This document shows, piece after piece, positions 1 through 11,737 of a DNA stretch of 64,000 bases. Below the pieces are notes generated by a model. That model worked only from the letters and a program-made list of their open reading frames with translations, had not been told where the DNA came from and searched no databases. Location of the stretch: assembly GCA_015698045.1 (NCBI GenBank), contig BLAL01000197.1, forward strand, positions 1,612,001 through 1,676,000, given 5' to 3'. Within the stretch, counting starts at the first letter, position 1; each line of letters opens with the position of its first letter. The position numbers and the translations under genes were made by a program. Source of the DNA: Rhizophagus clarus. Taxonomy: Eukaryota; Glomeromycota; Glomeromycetes; Glomerales; Glomeraceae.

Positions 1-339
1 AAGTATATATTAGAGTGTCCTCAATTTTAAAAAGTATATCTAACTATAATAACGAAGCTGCTGGTATATATTTTGTTTGAATAAATAAGTGAAAAAAGAA
101 AATTTTCCAATTGAAAACCAAAGAATATACAAAAGTCCGTCTATTTCTTTTTTTCAATAAAGAACAGTTTTTACTTGCCAAGATATGTAATATTAAGCAA
201 TTATTAGATCATTATATTACAATTGTGCAATATTTACCAAATAACTAATTGACAGTTTTGACAAGAACTATTGAACTAATCGCAGTGAATTTACCAATTC
301 GTGTTTTTTTAGAATCGTTATTATATCAATATCAAGATG
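1..339. other. AT-rich DNA, no gene seen
   Basis: I see no credible coding frame, RNA gene or repeat here. It leads into the GATATC-rich repeat that begins near 340. Confidence 0.5.
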
Positions 340-1400
340 ATTTTAGCTTGATTATTTGTAATTTTGACAATATCATCAACACAGCGAGTCAACATTAAAA
401 CGATATCATATCGATACCATTTTTATTTTGCGTTGTTTTAACTATATCGTATCGATATCATCATTATTTCGCATTTTTTTAAAAAAATATCGTTATTTTA
501 ACTATATCGAACCGATGTTGATTTGATATTCTTCAAATAAATATTTTTGTGATATCTTTTCGATATACTGAACCAATATTAGTACGATATCATTTATTTG
601 CATTTTTTTTTTTTGAAAATTATCATTTATTGTAACCATATCAAAGCGATGTCACTTCAATATTTCTTCAAGCAAATATTTTTACGATATCTTGTCAATA
701 CAACAAGTGAATATTGATATGATACCAATATTTATTTTGCATTTCTTTTTTGAAATTATTGTTATTGCAACGATATCATAATGGTAATGATTTGATGTTT
801 CTTCAAGCGAATATTTTCACGATATCTTTTGTTAATATTGAAACGATATTATGGTGACATCATAATGATATTGTTTCGATAAATTGATATCGCAATGATA
901 TGAATTTAATATTGTTATTATATCAATTCGGCATTGTTCAAAAACTTAAGGTTTCTGTAAAGTATCATATTGATACCAAATACATATTGATACGATATTA
1001 TATTGATATTGTGTTTGTATCATATTTTTTAAAAATTTTATTATTGTTTAACTATATCAAAATGATGTCAATTCGTTATATTGCCAATAGTGAATTGATA
1101 TCAATTTGATATTTATAAGATGATGTTTTTACGATGTCATAATGATACTGAATACATATCGATATGATATTATATTGATATCGTTTTTGTTTCACATTTT
1201 TTTAAAAAATTATCATTGTTATAACAATATGAATATGATATCGATTAGATATTTCTTTAAGTAAATATCTTTATGATATCATTTTGATATATCCAATCAA
1301 TAATGTATCAATAACATTTTGATATCATAATGATATTATTTGCAAATTGATATTGTTACGATGTATATTTAATATCATTACAATATCAATTCGTCATTGT
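340..1400. repeat. Degenerate GATATC-rich tandem repeat
   Basis: Short words such as GATATC, CGATAT and ATAATGATAT recur on both strands throughout. A longer degenerate unit can be followed by its landmark, a GCATTTTTT-type run, then an AACTATATC-like word, then GATGT: landmarks lie near 472, 600, 738, 1022 and 1193, giving roughly 130-170 bp per unit. The motif is near-palindromic, so each unit can pair with itself. There is no credible coding sequence; a 69-codon frame at 900-1109 is simply made of the repeat. It resembles the motif-rich subterminal arrays of the DNA elements further right, but no terminal inverted repeat was found for it. Confidence 0.6.
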
Positions 1401-1424
1401 TTAGAATTTTTAAGTTTCTGCAAA

Positions 1425-1590
1425 ATACAATTCATGTGATCCAAGAAATGTTCGCTCAAACTTTTCTTAAAATAATATTACATACAATTCATGTGATCCA
1501 AGAAAAGTTCGCTCAAACTTTTCTTAAAATAATATTACATACAATTCATGTGATCCAAGAAAAGTTCACTCGAACTTTTCTTAATAACTG
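1425..1590. repeat. 57-bp tandem repeat with hairpin, 3 copies
   Basis: The landmark ATGTGATCC starts at 1434, 1491 and 1548, an exact 57-bp period. Each unit contains AAGAAAAGTT, a short loop and AACTTTTCTT (AAGAAATGTT in copy 1), forming a 10-bp stem. A closely related sequence with the same inverted repeat sits at about 18569-18597 in the CACTA-like element. The 57-bp length (19 codons) leaves an open frame at 1397-1606, which I do not regard as a gene. Confidence 0.75.
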
Positions 1591-1599
1591 GATTTTTGA

Positions 1600-4480
1600 A
1601 ATTTAAATAGTGAGTTTAGCAAAAGTTGTGTTGCAAAACTTAATATATTTTTTTAAACATTTCTAATTAAAAATATATTATAGGTTTTAAGCGAATATGA
1701 AAATGAAAATGGTAAGTTTCACTTATTGTGAAACTGATTATTTTTACTTTTAGTTAATTAGAAATGTTTCTAACGTTTCTCTATTTTTTCTTTTTTTAGC
1801 AGTTTATTTTTTAAGATTTTTGGATATATGGATTTATAGTGTGTTTTTTATTGATTTTAATTTTTTATTTTCACGAATTGTTAATTTATAAATTCATTTT
1901 TTATTTTTTTTAGGTTGTCCTTTGACTCTCATATGATGCGAATTTAGGATTTTTTTAGGATGCATGATTGTGTAGATGATGGTTGTGGATAAATGGTGGA
2001 TAGATTAATATGAATAATAACAAGTGATAATAATATATATATAGATAGATATTAGATTAAATTTTATATAATATTATAATATGTACATTGCTATAAATAA
2101 AAATGTTAATAAAACTACTATTATTCAGCCTATTTATCAATAATATTCGGGTAACTGATAGGTAACCGATAGGTGACCGATTTGTGGCTGTTAGTAGAAC
2201 TTAGAAGCATATTATATTGTATTGTTTTATCAACAAATAATCGATCATAAAATGTTATAATATGAAAGATGATTTTGACTTTGCAAAAAAAAAGATAAAA
2301 ATTTGCAGCATAATTAGTATATGAAACCGAATAATTACCACTTAAAATGTTGTATATGGATGATATTTATAATTATACTATAAATAAAGCTGATAATATT
2401 AAAAAATCTTTATTTATTATGACATTTTGATTTTATTAATTTCAATGCGAAAAAATTTTTATTTTATTTTACATCTGCCCATCCTTCAGTTTCAGTCTAA
2501 AATCAGCGTAAAATTTAATAAAATTATATGGTGTGGAGAAAAAAACTATCCTATCAATATAACAATATTACGTCATGCTAATTTCTCACACTAAAACTCT
2601 TAATACACTTGGTTTGAATTTTTCTTTTTCTTAACTTTCTAATGTTTTTCTTTACATCCTCCCTTTTGCTCATTTAATGCTTCTTTCATAATAATTTAAC
2701 CTTTACTTATTATGACTTATTATACATCCTTTTTCATATGCTTCAATGTGTCCTTTTTCATACACATTCTTTTTAACTTTCATTTTGAAAAAGCTTTTGC
2801 CATAACTTTCAATATATTTTATCTTTTAAACGAGCATAACTTTATTCCTTATTTAATATATCAGAATAATATTATAATTAATTAAAGACAGTACTCTCAA
2901 ACATCAGTTAAGATGTAATTTTCTTCCATTAATTAATTATAATTTTATCACATTATCACTGACTCGCACAGGATCAAATCTTAAGTAATTTTATTTAATA
3001 GTTTATTTATTAGCAAATACAAATTTGAATTTTTAAGTAAGTTAAAAAATACATCTTTTTATGCAAAAATCTAAGAACTATTTTCTATTTAATCCTACTT
3101 TTCTTTTCTACTCAAGCATTTTTATTTTCTCTTATTTTCAACAGTATATTTAAGAATTATTTTCCATCTAATCTTATTTTCTTTTTCTTCCATTAATCCT
3201 ATCCTCCCTAATATTATATCATTCAGAAAGATCTGGAATGCTTGACGTTTGCTTGGCATTATGTCATTCCTTCTCTTCTGATTATTTCTTTGATTAAGTT
3301 CTTATAAGAAATTATTCTCGCTATATTTCTAATACTAACTTTTCCTAATCTAAAAAAATAAATGAAATAAAAATAAGATCTAAACTAAAAATAAAATCTA
3401 AACTAAAAAAAAATAAATCCTAAAAATACTTTGTGCTACTATATCATGTGATTTATATCATGTAATCTTTCTATCTCAATTTTAAAGACCAAATCAACAT
3501 TTTTTATATGTAAAATTTGCATAATATTAAATATTTTGACTGTATCTTAATTATTACAGAATTTTTAAAAAGTTACTTATTTCAGAGGTATTTTTAAAAA
3601 TTTCTTATCCTACATACCCCTGTATTTAAAAAATCTACTGATTAAATTTTAATGAAATTTATATCATTGGATCGTCTTACTGAGATAAATCTAATGGTAT
3701 AAATTTCATTTTGATAGCATTAATATTGACCAAGATATTCTAAATTAAAAATTTTATTATACATCATATTTGACCTAAATGAGAGATGTTCAGCGTCCTG
3801 TTCTAATGATCAGATTTTAATGTTCCTAGGCTCATTAAAATCATCTCATCAAGAGAAAGCTAATGATAATAATTTTATAATGATCAGATTAATATTGACT
3901 GAGCAATTCAATTTTAAAGATCAGTTCAGCATTTTTTATATGTAAAATTTGCATAACATTAAATATTTTGACTGTATTTTAATTATTATAGGTTTTAGTA
4001 ATCAGATTTTAGTGATCTTAAGCTCGTTGAAATTGTCTCATCAAGAGGAATCTAATTTTTTTTTTCTGCAGCGCATTTATAGATTTATTAAAATTTTTGT
4101 AAATTACATAAAAAATATAATTAATTAATTCTAATATGATTAATCTATAAACCATCTGTCATTTCAAAGAAATTCCATATATGCACTGTCAGTTGACAAT
4201 TCTCCTACACAAGTAAGCACGTATGAAACGAGCTATCTTAGATATTACATCCTTGTGATTATAGAAGGGATCAAGAAGAATCTAATGGTTATAAATCTGT
4301 AATAATTGGAATAATATTGACAAAATTATTGTGATATGAATATTTAATCAAAATTATTATAATTTATAATTCTGGCCAAAATTACTGATTTAATTATAAA
4401 ATTTTATTATTTATAATTACATCTTATCATAATTATTAAATATAAATTATTTCAAATGTGTAACTATAGAGAGAGTTGAC
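1600..4480. other. AT-rich DNA with one dispersed direct repeat
   Basis: No gene is supported in this 2.9-kb stretch. A direct repeat of about 85 bp occurs at about 3475-3560 and again at about 3907-3991; both copies carry AAATTTGCATAA followed by AAATATTTTGACTGTAT, with a few mismatches. Around the second copy, variants of a phrase with TCATCAAGAG and TAATG also repeat (3835-3885 and 4030-4055), suggesting a decayed repeat element with no visible ends. Confidence 0.45.
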
Positions 4481-6080
4481 TGTACCAAACTCTTTTTTAC
4501 ACTTACTTTTATATTTTCTTTTACGTTTCTTATTTCAGTTTGCAGAACATATTTGTAGGTATGGATGTGGTAAACCTGCTATCATAATCATTATGTATAA
4601 GTGATAGTCACTCAGCCTGTAGGGGCAGAAACTGTAGGAAAAAAACTTTTTAGCTTTCCTAAGGAGTGTAATCATTCTGGAGTACTTGACAAGTATAGGA
4701 AAATAAAAGTTTTAAAGACTGGACATGAATACAATAATTCTGGCATAATAAACTTATTGTATGATCACAATTATAAACTTGTTTGAACTGTTAATATTCT
4801 GTTTCATTTTTATACCATTCATCATGTAATCCATAATTTCTATGTTTTCCATTACAAATAAAATATAGTGAGCTTCTCAAAGTAATACTTTTCTGACTGA
4901 TTACTTTTTTAAAAACATAATTTTATTATATAAGTCATAAGAATTTCAATTGGTACTTTTCTACCATTAAATTTATTTTATGGTCAACAACAATTTGTAT
5001 AATTTCTGATAGTTAACAATATATTACAACAAACCCAGATGCATATCCAGTTTTTCACTATTTAAAAGCACTTCTATTATACGAGTATTATATATCAATC
5101 AAAAATTTAAATATTTTTCACTTCAAAATGAACAAATTTTAACCAATTAGGTTATATTTCATCAATTACCTATATCTAATAAAGAATCAATTTGTATTGC
5201 TATTTCTTTAAATAAAACTTTGCTATATATACAGAAATTCCATTTTAATGAAGAGTTTTATAAAGATCTTTATACTAATATCTGCTATTTGAATCAAGAT
5301 GATCATATTAACTGACAATCTGTATTAGTAATTAACAAATCAAACCCTACAGACAATATAAATATATATATAACTTTAATTATAAAGAAAATAATGATAC
5401 TGCTAAGCAAATAACTAAATATTTTATCATGTATAATTGTGCTAAAAGTAAAGGTAGTATTCACCTAGTAGTTTCACAAACTACACAAACTAAAAATGAA
5501 TATAGAAATCTAATTATAGATTTTTTTATTAATAGAAAATACCTAATTTTTTATTGGAATTAATTTATTTGTAAATTTTTTTTGTAGAAAAATGAGATTA
5601 AGCAATAATTCTGTGCAGTCTATCATCTGTATAGATATCACCTGGAAAGGTTCTCTTGTAAAATGTGATTAAAATTGAAAAATCTCTTATAGTTACATTG
5701 GTAGAAATAATATATAAATAAATGAAATATACTGGTATGAATTATTGGATTTGCTAAAAAATTAAAATTAAATTATATGAATTAGCAAAAAGAAATTCTT
5801 GTTTTATGGGTTAGGATCCAAGAAATTCATCTCATTACTTCTCTGAAAAATAATAAAGTACATATCTTTTTGAGCTTTATGCTTGGAAAATAAAAATTAA
5901 AAAGAAACAAAAAAGAAATCAATCCACTTCACTATACTACAATTGTTATAATAGCATTATTAAGACTTATATAAAATGAAGCAACTAATAATTCATGAGA
6001 TACAATTATGATCTACTAATTCTATTCTGTATTTATACAGTATTATAGAAATTGGATTAAAATGATAATGTTTTCAAAAC
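4481..6080. other. Mostly unrecognised AT-rich DNA, weak coding traces
   Basis: A 61-codon open frame at 4601-4786 (plus) follows a pyrimidine-rich stretch ending in TTTCAG near 4537, so it could be the last exon of a decayed gene, but I recognise no family. A second weak trace on the plus strand (about 5335-5560) gives a short protein-like stretch rich in Asn, Lys and Tyr with frame breaks. Neither is supported as a gene. No tRNA or rRNA signature was seen. Confidence 0.3.
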
Positions 6081-6085
6081 ATATT

Positions 6086-6661
6086 TCAGTAATCAGTATT
6101 TTGAAATACATCAGTGCTTCTTGCACCTGTATCTTTGTAATTATACGAAAATTTTAGTGGATCATAATTCAAAGATATGTACAATTTACCACTACCACTT
6201 AAGTACATCTGTGCATTAGAGTATTCTATACCAATGCAAAGAATTAAGGTCTCCCCATATTTTTCTAACTCTTTCCCATAAATATCATATGACATTTGAT
6301 TCTAAGATATGAAACCCTCGTGCGTAACCAATTTTATCAACATCTAATGGAATAAGAGCATAGCGATACTTCTCACAAATTCCCTGATTTTTGATTCCTT
6401 TTCATCATCTGACTCTAGTAATTCAAGTTCAAGCTGACGAAATTGGTTAAGTGCCTCAATATCACGATTACTAAACCTGCAATCATCGTCTCCTCTTCTC
6501 CAAAAATCATCAGTATACGTTCGTGGAACTGGCGGCAGATTAGTGAACAAATAACAATGACTTTTAGATTTATCACTATTGGGCTTGGGATGTGTTTGTC
6601 GTGAAGAGACTTTTCTAGTCAAAATGATATTACCGTATAAAAATATAAATCCAAATATCAT
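6086..6661 (-). pseudogene. Unknown protein, coding frame broken twice
   Basis: I do not recognise this protein. On the minus strand an open frame runs from ATG at 6661 to a stop at 6344 (105 codons). Its start (MIFGFIFLYGNIIL) is a short hydrophobic segment that could be a signal peptide or membrane anchor, followed by a Pro/Lys/Ser-rich stretch and an acidic helix ending ESDDEK. At the AAAA run near 6400 the protein-like signal moves to another frame (KYRYALIPLDVDKIGYARGF and beyond). It moves again near 6296 into a third frame that starts MSYDIYGKELEKYGE and ends at 6086. The three segments abut with no gap and no splice signals. Two single-base indels, either real (pseudogene) or homopolymer assembly errors, explain this better than three genes. 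Divergently placed from the CRN gene 0.8 kb away. Confidence 0.45.
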
Positions 6662-7220
6662 TATTGTCTAAAAGTAATATATTAATGTTTCGTAGTACGT
6701 CATTGTATCACACTATCGTACATATTGTTGTATAAAGGTAGTCAAGTGTCAAAACAATTTATCTCGATGCAAATTATAAGTATTAGTCACATTTGGTTAA
6801 ATATTATATATAATGTCCTGATATTACCAAAAAATGAGTTATATGTTTCGGTTACATTATTTATTAACGTATAGTAACTACATTAGATAGCAACTCAAAC
6901 TATTTAAGGGTAAAATCAACAGGAAAAATCTTGCATAATAAAATTTCCGGATTTTTCCTGGGACCTCGTATATAAGTTTCCGGGGTCCTTGTACAACCGA
7001 ATAATTAATAAATACCATCTGAGTAACGATAAAATCGTATGAATCATTTTATTTCGCTTGTCGATCTTGCCGATAAATTAATTTTATACTTTTTTTTTCC
7101 TATGCTTATGTCACTATATCGTTTGCCATATTTCATCATAACAAGCTATCAATTGAGTATATTTAATCACGATGTATTCAGAAGTATATATATATACCCT
7201 CAAAAGCTCTCTCAAATTTA
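6662..7220. other. Intergenic region between divergent genes
   Basis: This lies between the minus-strand gene remnant and the CRN gene. It contains a slightly GC-richer patch (about 6945-6995) in which the phrases TTCCGG and GGGACC/GGGGTCC repeat, and a TATATATATA stretch at about 7183-7195. A 60-codon open frame at 7039-7221 has no family resemblance and is probably chance. Confidence 0.4.
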
Positions 7221-7421
7221 AACTTCTTTTTATTAGTCTCTAAACTTCTTATTTAAACTTCTTTTTATTAGTCTCTAAACTTATTTAAACTTCTTTTTAT
7301 TAGTCTCTAAACTTCTTATTTAAACTTCTTTTTATTAGTCTCTAAACTTATTTAAACTTCTTTTTATTAGTCTCTAAACTTCTTATTTAAACTTCTTTTT
7401 ATTAGTCTCTAAACTTCTTTT
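7221..7421 (+). repeat. Six-copy 35/32-bp repeat upstream of CRN gene
   Basis: Units begin AACTTCTTTTTATTAGTCTC at 7221, 7256, 7288, 7323, 7355 and 7390. They alternate between a 35-bp form ending CTTCTTATTTA and a 32-bp form ending CTTATTTA, so the array is really a 67-bp dimer repeated. It ends 50 bp before the CRN start codon and so lies in the core promoter or 5' leader. The copies are nearly identical, which suggests recent expansion. A regulatory role is possible but not shown. Confidence 0.85.
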
Positions 7422-7470
7422 AAAACTAATAAAAATATCATTTATAATTTTACAGAAAATCCTCTTCAAA

Positions 7471-9936
7471 ATGAAATTTTCCTTAAATTGTTTATTTCTG
7501 GGAGAAGCTTCTGACCAATCTATTCCAGTTATTATTGGTGAGGAAATTATCGTTGACAATAACCGGATCAAATATAAAGACATTACAGTTTCAAATGTCA
7601 AGTCTCTTATCTTGTCTCAAAGAAAAATTGATTGTTCTCTTAACAATCTGAAACTTTGGATTGTTGACCGTGTTAGTATTGACAAGAACGACGAGATGCT
7701 TGAAAAATTTTCTACCGAAGATGACATTAAAGAAAAACTTGGAGGCGAACTTATGAACCCTCGAAATTTTCTTAGTAAATATTTCAATGAGAATAGTTTT
7801 AACGATGATGAAAGTAAGTCTGCCGTTCACATCATCGTGCAACTTCTCACTACTACCGGTAAGTGTCTCCCAATGTTTTATCTCTCGAACAGGAGATTTA
7901 TGATCTTTTTTATTAACTAGCTTGTTTCTATTTTAGGTTACCCAAATAAAAGACCAAGGCTTGATTTTGATAACATTCCTATAGATTTAAGTCTACCTCC
8001 TACACAACTTTTACATGGTACGGGATATTATTGGGATTATCAAGAACCACCTGAGTTGGAAAATATATTAAGAAGTGAGATTCTGACGTTATATGACCTG
8101 TTCAAAAATAATGATCGTGATAAATCAAACACACCAATCTTTTTTATGATATCTGGTGCCGGATGTGGTAAATCTCGTAATGCTACAGAGTTACCTAATG
8201 TACTTCGTAGAATATTCAAAGATCATTCAGATCTGGGACCTCGTTTGCTAAATGCACTCGTCTTCAACATCCCCTTAGAAAATGGTACACTACTCAACAC
8301 AAGAGAAGAAATAAAAGCAAATGTTGCAATTGCTAAACGAATGTTATACCAGATTCGGACTCATCAAATGATCAGCTGGGCCCAAATTCGTGAAGATACG
8401 CAGACTCTTTTAATTGATGATGTTCTTATGAGATGTGCTAATCAAAAAAACGTAGCACTAAAGGAACTGACTGTGATCCTCATTATTGATGGATTGCAAG
8501 TGGCTCTAGAAAATATAAATTATGGCATGAATAAGAGTTCATTATTCTATTCTTTCATGACGGATATAGCCCTTCTTGCCACAAATAATGAATCACCCCT
8601 TGTTATTGCATGTTGCACAGCAACTTTAGCACGTCCATTCAATGAAATGATCGCAACTTCTCATCAAAAGCGAATTTTTCTTCCAATTTGTTCTTTACGT
8701 CCTCCCGAAAGAGATGGAAAGCCAATCTTTGAAGATACACCTCTCCATAATATGTTAATAAGCGATATGGGTGGAAATGGAAGAGCGTTAGAAGCACTTG
8801 AATTAGCTTTAAAAGGCATAGATTTCAAAAATACCAACTTTGCTTCAATTGCGCAAAAAGTATTTGATCAACTTCAGGATCGCTATATTGAATGGATTAG
8901 TCTTACTCGTTATCTAACACCTGTTCTTCGAGCTATTATGACGCACACCACTTTGGTAGCATCAGATCCTATTCCTGGCACAAATATTTTACCGGAAGAT
9001 CTCTCAAAACTAGGGCTGGTCAAATTTGAGAAAGACCATGAATCGAACGATAAAGGAACTTTAACATGTCCATATATCTGGTTGTGGTTAATGGCAAATA
9101 CATCATCAGAAGATAAAATTCTACTTAATTGGAATTTTAAGTATTATAATGAATTACAGGCTGATAGGGACCCAACTATTCCTCCTGGTTGTCAATTTTG
9201 GCAACATTTCGAACATTTTATTGCCTCTTTTCGTGTCCTTAAATCAAATGTATTTAAAATTAATGAAAAAATAAAATTACAAGATATTCATGCTGGCGCG
9301 AAACATAACTTTGGCACAGATATCATTAAGAACGTACCACTGTCATTGGAGAAAGCTACCCAGCAACAAAGTACAAAATCAAGCGCCTATTCTGCCAATA
9401 AAACGGTTACTTGTAAGAGAGGCGATAATCAAATTAATATTAATCTTGAAAATGCATCTAATTGCATCATCAATGGATCGAATGCACCTGCTGGCGATTC
9501 ATTTTGCGCAATTCGTTTTGCAAACTCTTCTCAACTTCATATAGAAAGCCATCAATGCACGTGCCTAAGGTCAGAAACTGTGAACCAAGATATGTTTGAT
9601 AAAGAGCGTAGGAAAGCAAGTGATGAGGATGATATTTTTATACTTTACACTTGTGGGCGTTCCAATGTAGAAAATTTGCCATCATTGTCCGCTATTGTTG
9701 ATCGTGATTGTTGGAAGTCGTATTTTGGTCCCTTTGTAGGAAGGGCATTCCACTTTGCGAGGAGTGATAAATTCAACATCAACAATTGCACAAGATCTGA
9801 GTTGACGTCAATCTCTGGGATAGGCGTTAAACGTGCCGAAGTTCTGGAGTCTCTGAGACCATATAGCGATCTAGAAGATTGCTTTAATAAAACTAGAATT
9901 TCCCGTAAATTCTTGGTTAATTTCCGATTCGACTGA
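7471..9936 (+). CDS. Crinkler (CRN) effector: header, P-loop NTPase, C-terminal HhH
   Basis: Two exons, 7471-7858 and 7937-9936, with a 78-bp intron (GTAAGT...TTTTAG) predict a 795-residue protein. The frame is open across the junction, and the downstream ORF is in phase. Residues 1-130 look like a CRN header: an LFLGEA motif near residue 8 in place of oomycete LFLAK, and an HIIVQ motif near 120 in place of HVLV at the header end. A basic KRPR stretch follows directly and could help nuclear import. A P-loop NTPase follows: Walker A GAGCGKS at 203-209 and a Walker B-like ILIIDG at about 310-315. The last 50 residues contain a helix-hairpin-helix (SISGIGVKRAEVLESL, about 755-770), a non-specific DNA-binding fold, where many CRNs have a nuclease domain. 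By family knowledge CRNs are delivered to host cells and act in nuclei; no classic signal peptide is visible. Start chosen at the first ATG, which begins the header. Confidence 0.85.
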
Positions 9937-11445
9937 ATTGGCTTAAGAATTATGTTAAGAAAGTTCTCGTTTTGTCGCATATTATAAAAGTTGAGTTGCT
10001 GAAAATTTGATAAAAATAGGAATTCGATAGATAGCAAAGAAAAATCAATATTTTTTAGAAAATAATGTGAAATAATATGTCATATATTTTGCTTGTTTGA
10101 TATTACCAATAAAATTTCCCCGTATGCATCAGAAATAAAAATTAAAAATCTCTATATAATGCATGAAAACGTAAATTAGCATAAAAATTCTTAAGATAAT
10201 AAATTTTGAGATATCAGATTGCTAGTTGCACTGATTTACCGCCTGCTTCTTTGAATAAAAAACCTTCTATTATTGTATAGTATTTCCTTTCAAAGAACCT
10301 TTATCGTCTTTTTGAGTAACATTATGAATTTGTTAATACTCTATAGTCTATTTTTACAATGCGAACTCAATCTAAATCTTTAAATACTTTTCAATCTTAT
10401 CCTAATATATTAATAAGTATTATGAAAACAATAGCAACTCGAATAAACACACAAATAGAATGTTTCATGGTATTAAAATAAGTTGTAATCCTTAACGATA
10501 CTGCTAATCCAAATTTACAATATTTACAAAAAAATGATGATGGATTAAGAACAACATTTAGCAATAGTAATAATTCATTAAAAAGAGGCAATGGACCGGT
10601 GTATTTAAATGAAACAAGAAAAAGTTATAATTTTGAAAACTAAAGAATTAGGCAAATTTTCGTGAGAGAGAAGAATGATTTCAGATCTATTGCATTATTC
10701 CGAAGCAAAAAAAGAAAATTTGAATCCTCTAATTAATTCAAGAATGCAAAAAATTTTACTCATCTTTATATAATTCACAAATGGGAATTGAGTCATCTTG
10801 GAGGATTATGACCGCATCACGAAAATCTGATCATGCACCATAACTTACAATAGAAACATTTTGACTCTAAAAGATCAATAAGGGTCTTTTTTATGCAATG
10901 TAAACTTTTCAAATTATGCAATTACTAACTGGTGATTATGGTGATTATTTTATAAAGTGATCTAAAATTTGTGCATCACTAATTATAAAGTGATCAATAA
11001 CATATGTGGAAAATGTCCAGTGCTTACATAGAACAAGAATTTTACTGCTTAAATTTTTATTTAGTATAATGTTTGGAATCATATAACAGTTATTCGAATA
11101 ATTCGTTTAACCAAATATGGGGGTGTCTAAAAGCCGTGTTTGATTACATGATTTAGCATAAAAACGAATGGATAAATTTTTAATAAACCAAGATTAATAT
11201 AAACTTGAAAATCATAGAATAAGTGTTTTTTAGCCTGCTCTTCAGGTTTACTTAAGGGAAAAAAAGTAGATTTTTCATACCATTTTTGACTTTACATATG
11301 AACAAATTGGAATTTATCGATCATTTCTATAAATGAATGAAAAAGTTAAAATAAATCAAAACCGGTATTCAAAACCTCACTTGGCATTCTAAACTTGTAG
11401 GAACGGGCTAAAATATACTAATTTAAAAGGCCATATATGTGATAT
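9937..11445. other. AT-rich DNA; one possible broken ORF
   Basis: From ATG at 10359 a plus-strand frame runs to TAA at 10643 with one internal TAA (AAA TAA GTT) after about 40 codons. The second half is Asn/Lys-rich and reads like protein (LQYLQKNDDGLRTTFSNSNN), but I recognise no domain. It could be a decayed exon. The remainder (10644-11445) shows no gene; it is the flank of the LINE whose tail begins near 11446. Confidence 0.3.
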
Positions 11446-11737
11446 TTATTTATTTATTTATTTAGTGAGGGATCGAGTCATCAATATGTACATATAAAAG
11501 AAAAATAGTAAAGAAAAAAATACTAAATTAAAATTACTAACATAAAGAATAAACCAAGTAAAATAACCCAGCCTCTTTCCCGATAATGATATGAAATAAG
11601 GATAGCCTTTTAACAAGGATATCCATACATATCACGAAAAGGAAAAAAAATTAAGCATCACTAAAACCCCACCCAAAAAATAAAATCGAATCTAAATTAA
11701 AAGGAACATAACTATTACGATTAATAAGATGGTTATA

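Noticed and set aside
1397..1606. 69-residue open frame with a 19-residue internal repeat
   Set aside because: It is a by-product of a 57-bp repeat (divisible by three); the repeat is a DNA hairpin unit also found elsewhere in non-coding context.
7383..7842. Two minus-strand open frames opposite CRN exon 1
   Set aside because: They are the reverse of the CRN header coding sequence and of the upstream repeat, with no domain of their own.
7859..7920. CRN exon 1 reading on to a stop at 7918-7920 as a separate 149-residue protein
   Set aside because: GTAAGT at 7859 and TTTTAG at 7931-7936 give an in-phase junction to the NTPase, and the read-through tail has no CRN resemblance.
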